A stretch of 64,000 bases of DNA. It comes from Nostoc sp. MG11 (GTDB taxonomy: Bacteria > Cyanobacteriota > Cyanobacteriia > Cyanobacteriales > Nostocaceae). Of the stretch, positions 9,032 through 17,733 are shown one piece after another. The stretch is from NCBI RefSeq assembly GCF_014904695.1, contig NZ_JACXXN010000006.1, positions 124,001 through 188,000 on the forward strand, in the 5' to 3' direction. The translations under genes and the position numbers were made by a program. The notes under the pieces were generated by a model. It searched no databases and was not told the origin of the DNA. It worked only from the letters and a program-made list of their open reading frames with translations. Numbering within the stretch: position 1 is the first letter of the stretch; every line of letters starts with the position of its first letter.

Positions 9032-10390
9032 GTGTCAGAAGAATTCAGTTGCAAAATCTCACCACCATTTTTGTCTGAGGGTAACGATCGCGATCTCGGT
9101 TTAGAGTCAACCCTCGAAGAACTGCCAATGTACAATTTCCAAGTGGAAATCAACTGTACTGGTGCAGAAGTCGCTAATTTTTTTGAAAGATATCCCCTGC
9201 TACCAGGAGCAATCTTAGTAGAACAAGGAAAGTTCACGGGGATGATTTCGCGGCGACGACTACTAGAATTTTTGATTCGCCCTCATGGACAAGAAGTGTT
9301 TGTTCAGGAATCGTTAAGCGTTCTCTATAGCTATACGCGGACAACGATTTTGCTGCTTCCTGATACAACGCCGATTTTGACTGCGATGCAACTTAGCCTC
9401 AAGCGATCGCCAGAAATGTTAGCAGAACCAATTGTAGTCAAGACGGCATCTGGTGTCTACAGATTATTAGATGTACAGGAATTGAATATTACCTCTTGGC
9501 AAATTCAAGGAATCGAAAATCTAGTGCGGTATGAACGCAGCCAAGTTCAAATAATTCAAAATGATAAAATGGCTAATTTGGGGCGTTTAGTTGATGGAGT
9601 TGCACACGAAATTTTAGACCCTGTGGGTTTTATTTGGGGTAACTTAACTTATGTTTCAAACTACAGCCAAGACTTACTCAAACTAATAGCAGCTTACGAC
9701 AAAGAGTTATCATCAACTTCCGCAGAAATTCTTGGGATTAAAGAAGAAATTGAATTTGATTTTCTCGAACAAGATTTATCGCGATCGCTTGCTAGTATCC
9801 GCACTGGAGCAGAAAGATTAAAAAAGCTCGTTACCAGCTTACAAAATTTCTGCCATATCGATGAAATTTATCCCAAACCAGTAGATTTACACGCCTGTAT
9901 AGATAGTATTATTTTATTAATTAATAGCCGTCTCCAAGGAGAAATCGAAATCGTCAAACATTATGGTCAATTGCCTCCAGTGTATTGCTTTATGGGTCAG
10001 CTAAACCAGGTTTTGATGAATATTTTAAGTGAAGCTGTAGATACTTTACTAAATGAAGCAGTACGCCAGCAATTGCATTTTGAAGATACAAAAACTGCCC
10101 CAAAACCTCGAATTGAAATCACTACAGAAGTTATTTCGCAGGCAGCAAGTAACCCAAATGCACCAGATTCTCGATGGGTGTTAATTCACATTGCTGACAA
10201 TGGCCCTGGAATGTCTCAGGAGTTACAACAACAAATTATTGAGTCTTTTTCTATGGAAAAAAAGGCTGGTAAAGAGACTAGTTTAGCAGTAAGCTATCGG
10301 ATTATTCTGGCAAAACATGGTGGTAAATTAAATTTTCGTTCCCAGTTGGGTTTAGGCACTGAATTTGAAATACTTTTGCCTTTGGTATAG
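9032..10390 (+). CDS. Histidine-kinase-like protein with CBS-like sensor domain and degenerate ATPase motifs
   Basis: A 452-residue cytosolic protein that starts with GTG. Residues about 35-165 resemble a CBS pair (GKFTGMISRRRLLEFL; later EPIVVKTASGVYRLLDV). A HisKA-like region follows, with the phospho-acceptor position H192 in VAHEILDPVGF. The ATPase region is unusual. The N box reads MNILSEAVD, with Glu where the metal-binding Asn of NLLxNA is expected. The G1 box is normal (ADNGPGM). The G2 box reads GKETSLAVS in place of GTGLGLS. No membrane segment is seen. It may be a kinase-dead adaptor or sensor that works with the neighbouring kinases; that is inference. Confidence 0.8.
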   Translation: MSEEFSCKISPPFLSEGNDRDLGLESTLEELPMYNFQVEINCTGAEVANFFERYPLLPGAILVEQGKFTGMISRRRLLEFLIRPHGQEVFVQESLSVLYSYTRTTILLLPDTTPILTAMQLSLKRSPEMLAEPIVVKTASGVYRLLDVQELNITSWQIQGIENLVRYERSQVQIIQNDKMANLGRLVDGVAHEILDPVGFIWGNLTYVSNYSQDLLKLIAAYDKELSSTSAEILGIKEEIEFDFLEQDLSRSLASIRTGAERLKKLVTSLQNFCHIDEIYPKPVDLHACIDSIILLINSRLQGEIEIVKHYGQLPPVYCFMGQLNQVLMNILSEAVDTLLNEAVRQQLHFEDTKTAPKPRIEITTEVISQAASNPNAPDSRWVLIHIADNGPGMSQELQQQIIESFSMEKKAGKETSLAVSYRIILAKHGGKLNFRSQLGLGTEFEILLPLV

Positions 10391-10484
10391 CAATATATAA
10401 CAGAATTAAACCACAGATGAACGCAGATAAATTATCTATAGCAATCCGCTTTGATTTTTGAACTGGCTTGCGTAGGTAAGGAAC

Positions 10485-10753
10485 CAGGGTAAGCGCATCT
10501 CAATTGGAGTTGACAAGTATAAAGTAGTATGATGGCTTCTAAAAACATCTATTGAGCGAGCAGGGTTAGTCTCATGACATCAGGATTTAAATCTCCTCGT
10601 ATACAAACTCAAAACCTTTGAGCTTTGAGTATAACCAATGGACTGAGCTAACAGAACAGATGCAATCCTTTTTTAGCCAGATAAAAGATCCGCGTGTACC
10701 AAGAACTTGTGCTCACTTAGCTTATCAATAGCATTTGAGACACGCTTACCCTG
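10485..10753 (+). mobile_element. 269-bp internally deleted IS derivative (MITE-like), probable ISAs1-family remnant
   Basis: Terminal inverted repeats are visible: CAGGGTAAGCGCATCTCAA at 10485-10503, and the reverse complement of CAGGGTAAGCGTGTCTCAA at 10735-10753, 17 of 19 identical. The interior holds the start of a transposase-like frame, MQSFFSQIKDPRVPRTCAHL, which ends at a stop at 10731; the FSQIKDPRVPRT-type start recalls ISAs1-family transposases. No matching target duplication is evident in the flanks, so insertion is old or the ends have drifted. Confidence 0.65.
10660..10731 (+). pseudogene. Transposase N-terminal remnant
   Basis: Twenty-three codons read MQSFFSQIKDPRVPRTCAHLAYQ and then a stop. 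This resembles the N-terminal tip of ISAs1/H-repeat-type transposases, which then continue through a catalytic domain that is absent here. It lies inside the 269-bp element bounded by inverted repeats, so it is best read as a deletion relic. Confidence 0.55.
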
Positions 10754-10859
10754 ATCTTCGCAGTACTTTTAGTAATTTTTTGATACCCTTTTTAATATTA
10801 TTTTATAGTTGTAATTAATAATTTGGCATAAAAAGTACTGAAGAACTACAAATTCTAAT

Positions 10860-12155
10860 TTATCGAATGGGTAGCTCAATGATAAACTCTATGCCTTCAC
10901 CTGGTTTGGAATGGTATGTGAGTTTGCCGTGATGATTATTAACCACAATTTGGTAAGCAATAGATAGACCAAGCCCTGTTCCTTTACCGACAGGTTTTAT
11001 TGTGTAAAATGCATCAAATGTTTTTGTTTGTTCTGCTTTATTTATACCTGAGCCATTGTCGGCAATTCTTAAAATAACTTGCTCTCCAATTGCCTCAGTT
11101 TTAATTTTAATCACACCAGGATGTTGATAAATTGTATCAAGGTCTTTATTTTTATATGTTTCTTCAATTGCATCGATCGCATTACAAATTAAATTCATAA
11201 AAACCTGATTCATTTCGCCAGGATAACATTCAATGAGTGGCAAATTTCCATATTCTTTGATTAGTTGTATATCTGGGCGATGAGCATTTGGTTTAAACCG
11301 ATGTCCAAGAATGGGTAATGTACTTTCTAACCCTTCATGCAAGTTAGCTAATTTCTTGCCTGCTTCTCTATGTCGCGAGAAATTGTTCAAAGATGACACA
11401 ATTTCTGTAACACGACTTGTACCGACTTGCATGGATTGAATAATTTTAGATAAATCATTTAGCAAAAAGCTGAGATCGCTTTTTTGAATCGCGGTTTGAA
11501 TTTCATCTGGTGGATCAGGCAGATATTGTTGATAGAGAGAGAGTAAACTAACTACCTCCTTTACATACTGTTCAACAAAATTTAAGTTGCCAGCTATAAA
11601 ATTGATGGGATTATTAACTTCATGAGCAATTCCTGCTGTCAGTTGACCTAAAGCTGCTACCTTTTCTACTTGAATCAGTTGAGTTTGAGTCTGTTGTAAT
11701 TCGGCGTTTTTAGCAATCAAGGTTTTTGTCAAATTTCTCAGTTTTAGGTGATTTTCTATCCGCACTAAAACTTCTTCATGCTGAAAAGGTTTGGTAATAT
11801 AGTCTACGGCTCCCAATTGTAAACCTTTGACTTTATCAGCGGTTTCTGAGAGAGCTGTCATAAAAATGACCGGAATATCTTGGACACGAGGATTGCTTTT
11901 TAGGTGTTTACAGGTTTCAAAACCATCTATACCGGGCATCATTACATCCAGCAAGATTAAATCAGGTAAATTATCATTTTCCAATCGCTGAAGGGCTTTC
12001 TCACCGCTGCGTGCTGCCCAAACTTCAAAGCTAGACTGATCCAGAAAGCTGGATAAAACTTGTAAATTGGCAGGGTTATCGTCAACGACTAAAACAATTC
12101 CCCTAGAAGGAGCGTAATTGATAGAATTTTTTTGGTCTCCAATAGTCGTTTTCAT
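10860..12155 (-). CDS. Response regulator-histidine kinase (REC-HisKA-HATPase)
   Basis: A 431-residue soluble kinase. An N-terminal receiver domain (about 19-135) has the acidic pair at VVDDN, phospho-acceptor D70 in LILLDVMMPG and the lysine of TKPF. A short coiled coil (138-166) leads to a HisKA helix with H178 in IAHEVNNPINF. The ATPase domain is intact: MNLICNAIDAI, ADNGSGIN and GKGTGLGLSIAYQ. Its start codon overlaps the stop of the upstream hybrid kinase by 4 bp (ATGA at 12152-12155), so the two are translationally coupled. Phosphate probably enters through the receiver from the upstream kinase, or the receiver gates the kinase. No output domain is encoded in this pair. Confidence 0.92.
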   Translation of the reverse strand: MKTTIGDQKNSINYAPSRGIVLVVDDNPANLQVLSSFLDQSSFEVWAARSGEKALQRLENDNLPDLILLDVMMPGIDGFETCKHLKSNPRVQDIPVIFMTALSETADKVKGLQLGAVDYITKPFQHEEVLVRIENHLKLRNLTKTLIAKNAELQQTQTQLIQVEKVAALGQLTAGIAHEVNNPINFIAGNLNFVEQYVKEVVSLLSLYQQYLPDPPDEIQTAIQKSDLSFLLNDLSKIIQSMQVGTSRVTEIVSSLNNFSRHREAGKKLANLHEGLESTLPILGHRFKPNAHRPDIQLIKEYGNLPLIECYPGEMNQVFMNLICNAIDAIEETYKNKDLDTIYQHPGVIKIKTEAIGEQVILRIADNGSGINKAEQTKTFDAFYTIKPVGKGTGLGLSIAYQIVVNNHHGKLTYHSKPGEGIEFIIELPIR

Positions 12156-14587
12156 ACTGTTTCCACCGCATATTGAGTCAAGAAACTGAGAATTAAATCT
12201 TCATCAAATTGCCTTGCTAGTTGCCGTAGTTCATTAGCAAATGGTGCGAAGGTTGTGTCTGTTTCCTCCAGTTGATCGGCCCATTTGATAATGGCATTGA
12301 AGTTACCTTTACTGGCTAAGGTGACTAGTTCCTGTAAGACTTGGGGGGAAGGAGGGGTTAATTGAGCAGATTGGCTATTTGCTGTTGTTGCTTCTTTGGG
12401 CTTTTCTCCATCAGACTGAGATTGCTTGTAAATCCATACCAAATTTAAGTATTGTTCTAGTTGATGGAATAATTCATCTACCTGTATAGGTTTGGTCAAG
12501 AAGGCGTTACCTCCAGCTTGCAGACTACGGTGTTGATCAGCTTCAAAGACACTAGCGGAAGAGACAATAATTTTGACATTCTGAATTTCTGGAGTGTGAC
12601 GCAGGTGTTCAATTAATTCAAACCCATCCATTTCTGGCATCAGCAAATCTGTGATGATTAAGTCTGGCTTGAGGGTGATCGCTTTTTCTAAACCTTCTTT
12701 ACCGTTGCTGGCTTCAACTACATTAAAACCCAGTGGTTGTAGTAAGTTTGTAATCACTGTGCGATTCTCCCAGCGATCGTCAACCATCAAGATGGTGTAG
12801 GGGCTACCTTCAAAGCCAATGATTTGTTTCTCTGATGCAGCCATCGCAGATTGTACCCAGTCAGTCGCTTCAGGAATCTCCAATTCAAACCAAAAGCTAC
12901 TCCCCTGACCGATCTGACTCTTAACATGAATATCGCTACCCATCATCTGTACTAACTGCCGAGTAATAGCTAAACCCAGCCCTGTGCCTTCAGCTTGGCG
13001 CTTTTTCTCACCTACTTGTTCAAATGGCAAGAAAATTTTGCTCAATTCTGCGGGAGTTATGCCAATTCCGGTGTCTTCTACGGTACAGCGAAGGCGATGT
13101 TTCACTGTTTGCCCATCACTGGGAGGTTGATCGATTACTTCAATATTGAAAGTAACCTGACCTTCATCTGTAAATTTGATGGCATTTCCTAGCAGATTCA
13201 ATAGCACCTGACGTAATCTTTTGACATCAACATGAACCCCTGTAGGCAAGTTGATCGCGGGTTTATAGACAAACAAAATGCCCTTTTGTTTTGCCCGAAT
13301 GTGGCATATTTCGACAATTCCTTGGATAAATGAAGGGAAATGCACATCATAAGGATGCAGTTCTAACTTTTTCGCTTCAATTTTGGATAGATCCAAAATG
13401 TCATTAATTAAAGTCAGCAGATGAGAACCGCATTGTTCAATAATATTGACGTGATATTGCTCTTGATTAGGTAAAGCTGGGGAACGCAGCAAAATTTGAG
13501 CACAACCGAGAATGCCATTCAAGGGCGTTCGCAGTTCATGACTCATGTTGGCTAAAAATTCACTTTTAGCATGGTTGGCTGTATCAGCCGCAGCTTTAGA
13601 TTTTTTCAGTTCAGCTTGTTCAAATGCTTGCACTTGCCACAAGACAGTAATCATGGTGATAGCCAGTCCACCGACAATTAAGGCGATCAAATCGAGAAAT
13701 TGCAATCGAGATTCGATATTTTGGCGGGGAATCACCAAGGCCACAGACCAATTAGCGGCTTGCAACGGCAGATAAGCTACATACTTTTTAGTGCCGTCAA
13801 TTTCCATTAACTCAATTCCCTGTTGTTTGTTTACCATCCTCTGGGCGATCGCATTTAAATTGCGATCGCCTATTTTCAGCAGGCTGGGTGCAGGTTTTTC
13901 TACGGTTGACATTAACGCCGAGTTAGGGTGGACGATCGCTTGTCCTTGAGAATTGAGGGCAAAAGCATAGCTGTTCGTGCCGTAGCGCAGAGAGTTGACA
14001 ACCTCTGCAATGTGATCGACTCTCACATTGCCGTGAAAGACTCCGATCGGTGAACTACTGCTAGCAGAATTTGACGATATCGGGGTGGCGATCGCAATTA
14101 AAGGAATTCCTGTAGAACGGCTAATGAAGGGATCAGAAATGTTGCTCTTTCCTGCAATTGCTTTTTGAAAGAAGTCTCGATCCTGAATATTTTTATTTGA
14201 TCGACCAACTTTCGTATTAGAAAATGAACCATCTGGGTTAACTATTTGGAAAAAGAAAAATTCATTAATCCGCTTGACTTCTGCTTTTAAATAGGGTTCT
14301 GCCACAGACCAGTTTAAGGAGCGTACAGTTGAAGTATTCGCCAGGGTTTGTACTTCCACTTGGCGAAGGTGTAACCACTCCTCAATTTCAGCACCTCCTC
14401 TCTGTACCTCTAAAAAAGCGCTCTGCCTCAAATCTTTGAGCATCATATTTCGAGCGGCTTGATAGCTGAAATAAGCAGAAATACTGACTACAAGGGTAGT
14501 GCCGCCAATAATAAATCGAATCAGTAAATTTCGCGAGGGATGATTTCCTCTGTCAGATGCCGATAGGCTGGAGTTGGCTTGTATCAA
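12152..14587 (-). CDS. Membrane hybrid histidine kinase (dCache-HisKA-HATPase-REC)
   Basis: An 811-residue transmembrane sensor. TM1 lies at about 22-40, a double-Cache periplasmic ligand domain at about 45-290 (INEFFFFQIVNPDGSFSNT; DRDFFQKAIAGK), and TM2 at about 298-318. A HisKA helix carries H350 in MSHELRTPLNGIL, followed by a complete HATPase domain (LLNLLGNAIKFT, VEDTGIGI, GTGLGLAI). A receiver domain at about 605-725 carries the acceptor Asp in LIITDLLMPEMDGFE. The last 80 residues are helical but lack an Hpt-type histidine motif. The ligand is unknown; dCache domains often bind small amino acids or organic acids. It is the first gene of a two-gene operon with the overlapping REC-kinase downstream. 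Confidence 0.92.
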   Translation of the reverse strand: MIQANSSLSASDRGNHPSRNLLIRFIIGGTTLVVSISAYFSYQAARNMMLKDLRQSAFLEVQRGGAEIEEWLHLRQVEVQTLANTSTVRSLNWSVAEPYLKAEVKRINEFFFFQIVNPDGSFSNTKVGRSNKNIQDRDFFQKAIAGKSNISDPFISRSTGIPLIAIATPISSNSASSSSPIGVFHGNVRVDHIAEVVNSLRYGTNSYAFALNSQGQAIVHPNSALMSTVEKPAPSLLKIGDRNLNAIAQRMVNKQQGIELMEIDGTKKYVAYLPLQAANWSVALVIPRQNIESRLQFLDLIALIVGGLAITMITVLWQVQAFEQAELKKSKAAADTANHAKSEFLANMSHELRTPLNGILGCAQILLRSPALPNQEQYHVNIIEQCGSHLLTLINDILDLSKIEAKKLELHPYDVHFPSFIQGIVEICHIRAKQKGILFVYKPAINLPTGVHVDVKRLRQVLLNLLGNAIKFTDEGQVTFNIEVIDQPPSDGQTVKHRLRCTVEDTGIGITPAELSKIFLPFEQVGEKKRQAEGTGLGLAITRQLVQMMGSDIHVKSQIGQGSSFWFELEIPEATDWVQSAMAASEKQIIGFEGSPYTILMVDDRWENRTVITNLLQPLGFNVVEASNGKEGLEKAITLKPDLIITDLLMPEMDGFELIEHLRHTPEIQNVKIIVSSASVFEADQHRSLQAGGNAFLTKPIQVDELFHQLEQYLNLVWIYKQSQSDGEKPKEATTANSQSAQLTPPSPQVLQELVTLASKGNFNAIIKWADQLEETDTTFAPFANELRQLARQFDEDLILSFLTQYAVETV

Positions 14588-15295
14588 GGGCTAGCTCCTT
14601 AATCACATAGTTCGCTACCAAGAAATTCTAGGTTATCTTTAGATTGCCCAAGACATGACTGATCCTCACAGCTTTTGAGAAAATAATCGATAAATTTACA
14701 GTAAAGCTGTGTATTATGAGTTTTTATTTCAAAATATTCGTTAAAATACCCTAAAATTCCAATACATCACTAATTTTGCCGAGGGGTGCGATCGCCTACG
14801 ACTGAGTAAGATATAATCGCAGCCGTAAGATATTTCAAAATTATGTCTTACTTCTGATGACTTCTCTGTAATGGACGAGAGAAGCAAACGGATAAGATAA
14901 AATTGCAGCAATGTCCTTCAAATACTTGTCGGGACTTTACTTATAAAAGTAAGCACGAATAAGAAAAAATTAAGCAATAACATTTTCTTAGTTGCTCCAA
15001 AATCTGCTGACAAAGGTTTCAGGCAGCCACTTCTTAGCATCACTCTTATCCAGCATTGGCTTAATGCTTTTCCCATCTGCTAGCCAATGCTGGGCAACAG
15101 CAGTGCGCGGTGTGCGCGGTCTTATTTAAGAAAACTGCTTGCTAGCAATGAATTTTCAATAGCTAATCTTTATCGTTTCTTTCTTTTAACTTATTCAGGC
15201 TGCTACAAATTCTAAATTCTACGTTATGAGGATTTTGTGAAATACCTTCAGTTCACAACCGCATAACGTTTTTTCCAAAGAGGTGTTTCTAAAGT
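14588..15295. other. 708-bp spacer, no gene recognised
   Basis: AT-rich spacer upstream of the hybrid kinase and downstream of larC. It contains one HIP1-like GCGATCGC and a few short direct repeats, but no open frame with a recognisable product and no tRNA-like or terminator-grade hairpin that I can support. Confidence 0.35.
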
Positions 15296-16573
15296 CTATT
15301 TTTGATTTTCTAAATACCAACTATGCAGCGCCAACCGCTGAATTTCTCGCCAGGGAATATTATGTTTTAGTGCTAATTCTGCACAATCTTCATACTCTGG
15401 CTGCACATTATTAATCAGTTTTTCTTGTAATTTTCCCCTCCACGCCACTTTGACACGCACTTTGCCATATTTAGTTTCGACTTGTTGAATTTCTCGTTGC
15501 AAGATGGCACGTTGACCAGTTGTTCGCCGAATACCTAAAGTAGTGGTTTCGCGGAATAAAACAGCTTCACAACTTACTAAATTTTCTGGATGACAAATTA
15601 CAGTTAGTAAAATCCCTGGACGAGATTTTTTCATCCCTATCGGTTGGGTAAAAACATCCACCGCACCAGCGGTAAACAATGCCTCAAACACATAACCGAT
15701 CGCCTGCGGATTTAAGTCATCAATCTGAGTTTCTAGAACCGATATACTTTCTAAAGTAGGGCTAGTAGCTTCAGAATCGGTAACATTAAACTGTAGACTG
15801 GTGCTTTCACCCAACCAAAGGCGTAGTATGTTGGGGATGGTTAAATTTAGGGAACCTGCTCCCAGTCCTACTTGTTTAATAGTAATCGCCGGTGGCGCAC
15901 CAAAATCTCTTGCCAAAGTAGTGGCGATCGCGGCTCCTGTTGGTGTCACCAGTTCTCGTTCAATGCCGTTGCTATAAACCGGACAACCCCGCATTTCCCA
16001 CAACTTCAATACAGCTGGTACTGGTACTGCCATCTGACCATGTGCTGCCCGAACAGTGCCGCCACCTGTCGGGAATGCTGAGCAGTATAGTAAGGGCAAT
16101 CCTTCATTATTACTTTCGATACCCAACCAATCCAACCCTAGGCAAGTACCAACGATATCCGCGATCGCATCTACTGCACCCACTTCATGGAAATGAACTT
16201 TTTCTGGGGCAATACCATGTACTGCCCCTTCTGCTGCTGCTAGCTGTCGGAATACTGCCAAACTCCAAGCTTCTGCCCGTGATGGCAACCCTGCTTGGAG
16301 AATCATCCGCTCTATTTCTGGCAGGTGGCGTCCATGATAGTGACTGTGTTCATGATCGTGGTCGTGGTGATGAGCTAAATCCACATGAACTTTAGTCGCC
16401 TCCTGACCATTACGTTGAACAAGTTCCGTTCTTAAATGGTACTCCTGTTCAATTCCCAACCCATTAATTTTTTCAACCAAATACTCTACAGGAACCCCTA
16501 GACTTACCAAGGCTCCCAGGCACATATCACCAGAAATTCCAGTCGGACATTGAAGATAAGCTATTTTATTCAT
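15296..16573 (-). CDS. larC: Nickel-pincer cofactor biosynthesis protein LarC
   Basis: A 425-residue protein with the LarC start (YLQCPTGISGDMCLGALVSLGVP) and the histidine-rich nickel-binding stretch HHHDHDHEHSHYHGRH at about 69-84. LarC is the CTP-dependent cyclometallase that inserts nickel into the pyridinium dithiocarboxylate mononucleotide to form the nickel-pincer cofactor of LarA-type racemases. Conserved family segments VHFHEVGAVDAIADIVG and ERELVTPTGAAIATTLA are present. The full-length form is encoded without the ribosomal frameshift that splits larC in some lactobacilli. larB and larE are not in this window. Confidence 0.93.
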   Translation of the reverse strand: MNKIAYLQCPTGISGDMCLGALVSLGVPVEYLVEKINGLGIEQEYHLRTELVQRNGQEATKVHVDLAHHHDHDHEHSHYHGRHLPEIERMILQAGLPSRAEAWSLAVFRQLAAAEGAVHGIAPEKVHFHEVGAVDAIADIVGTCLGLDWLGIESNNEGLPLLYCSAFPTGGGTVRAAHGQMAVPVPAVLKLWEMRGCPVYSNGIERELVTPTGAAIATTLARDFGAPPAITIKQVGLGAGSLNLTIPNILRLWLGESTSLQFNVTDSEATSPTLESISVLETQIDDLNPQAIGYVFEALFTAGAVDVFTQPIGMKKSRPGILLTVICHPENLVSCEAVLFRETTTLGIRRTTGQRAILQREIQQVETKYGKVRVKVAWRGKLQEKLINNVQPEYEDCAELALKHNIPWREIQRLALHSWYLENQK

Positions 16574-16678
16574 AGTTATTTGTCAATGGTCATTAGTCAT
16601 TAGTCATTAGTCATTAAATTACTTCCCCCCATTCCCCATTCTCCATTCCCCCTTGCCCAATTCCCCAATCCTCGTTCT
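16574..16678. repeat. Composite STRR / CCCCATT repeat spacer
   Basis: The divergent spacer between larC and the YciO-type gene has four TCATTAG heptamers (about 16588-16615), followed by a pyrimidine tract of CCCCATTC/CCCATTCT units (about 16621-16670). Promoters for both genes must lie in or near this repeat DNA. Confidence 0.7.
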
Positions 16679-17338
16679 ATGGCAAAAATTTTCCCCGTTC
16701 ATCCGGACAATCCTCAAATTCGTCGAATAGAGGAAATAAAGTCGGCGCTCTCTAGTGGCGCAGTCATGCTTTATCCTACTGATACAGTTTATGCGATTGG
16801 TTGTGATTTGAATGCTAAGTCGGCGGTAGAACGAGTGCGGCAAATTAAGCAGCTAGCGAATGATAAACCACTGACATTTTTATGTCCCTCGCTTTCAAAT
16901 GTGGCAACTTATGCCTTCGTAAGTGACACAGCCTATCGGATTATGAAGCGCCTAATACCTGGCCCATACACATTTTTGCTACCAGCGACCAAGTTAGTAC
17001 CGCGATTAGCGCAAAATCCCAAGCGAAAAACTACTGGGATTCGAGTGCCAAATCATAATGCGTGTTTAGCTTTGTTGGCAGCGTTAGGCAATCCGATTAT
17101 TTCGACTTCAGCACACCTGCCACCAGATGAGGCAGATGATGGGATAGATCGAGTAGATCCAGAACCTATTCTGTCGCGGGTGGAGCTATTTGACCGTTTG
17201 GACAACTTGGTAGATGTAATTGTAGATACTGGCGAGGAACCTACTTATGAAGTGTCTACTATTTTGGACTTGACAGGAGAGGAAGCAATGATTACACGAC
17301 GAGGTTTAGGTTGGGAAGCAGCAGCAGCATGGGTATAA
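16679..17338 (+). CDS. Sua5/YciO/YrdC-family protein, YciO type
   Basis: A 219-residue protein with the YrdC-like fold. The start HPDNPQIRRI, the segment MLYPTDTVYAIGCD, RQIKQLANDKPLTFLC and KRKTTGIRVPNH match the family. The HPDNPQ start and KRKT-G-RVP motif, together with ISTSAH where Sua5/TsaC have a S-x-N motif, place it nearer to YciO than to TsaC. TsaC makes threonylcarbamoyl-adenylate for the t6A modification of tRNA; YciO members are related, with weaker or unclear activity. The ATG follows a repeat-rich spacer directly and no clear ribosome site is seen. Confidence 0.85.
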   Translation: MAKIFPVHPDNPQIRRIEEIKSALSSGAVMLYPTDTVYAIGCDLNAKSAVERVRQIKQLANDKPLTFLCPSLSNVATYAFVSDTAYRIMKRLIPGPYTFLLPATKLVPRLAQNPKRKTTGIRVPNHNACLALLAALGNPIISTSAHLPPDEADDGIDRVDPEPILSRVELFDRLDNLVDVIVDTGEEPTYEVSTILDLTGEEAMITRRGLGWEAAAAWV

Positions 17339-17733
17339 AAAGTATACTTCATCGGTGCATCCCTGAGTTTCGGAAAATTTTATAAAAAGGCTCCAGTTTT
17401 GAAATTGTCATATTTCGAGGCGATGTCTATGATCGCCTAGTCCTACGCAATGTATAGAGCATAATGGCGACAAAAGTCGGCATAGCAAGGCATTTGACAA
17501 CTTTGATAAAATCGTGGATACATCTGTATCAGTGTCGATATAGTAACTTGTGAAAAAACCGACACATTGATATCCCTGTAACTTTTTCAGATTTACTACA
17601 GTCTTATATATGAACCTGATATGTGAGCAGTACATGCAGCAAGTCTTGATGGATGAATACCAAAAGATTCTTCAGCCAAAACTTGCTGTGTCTGCGTTGT
17701 AATTACGGTGCAATACTACTCCCTACAAAAGTT

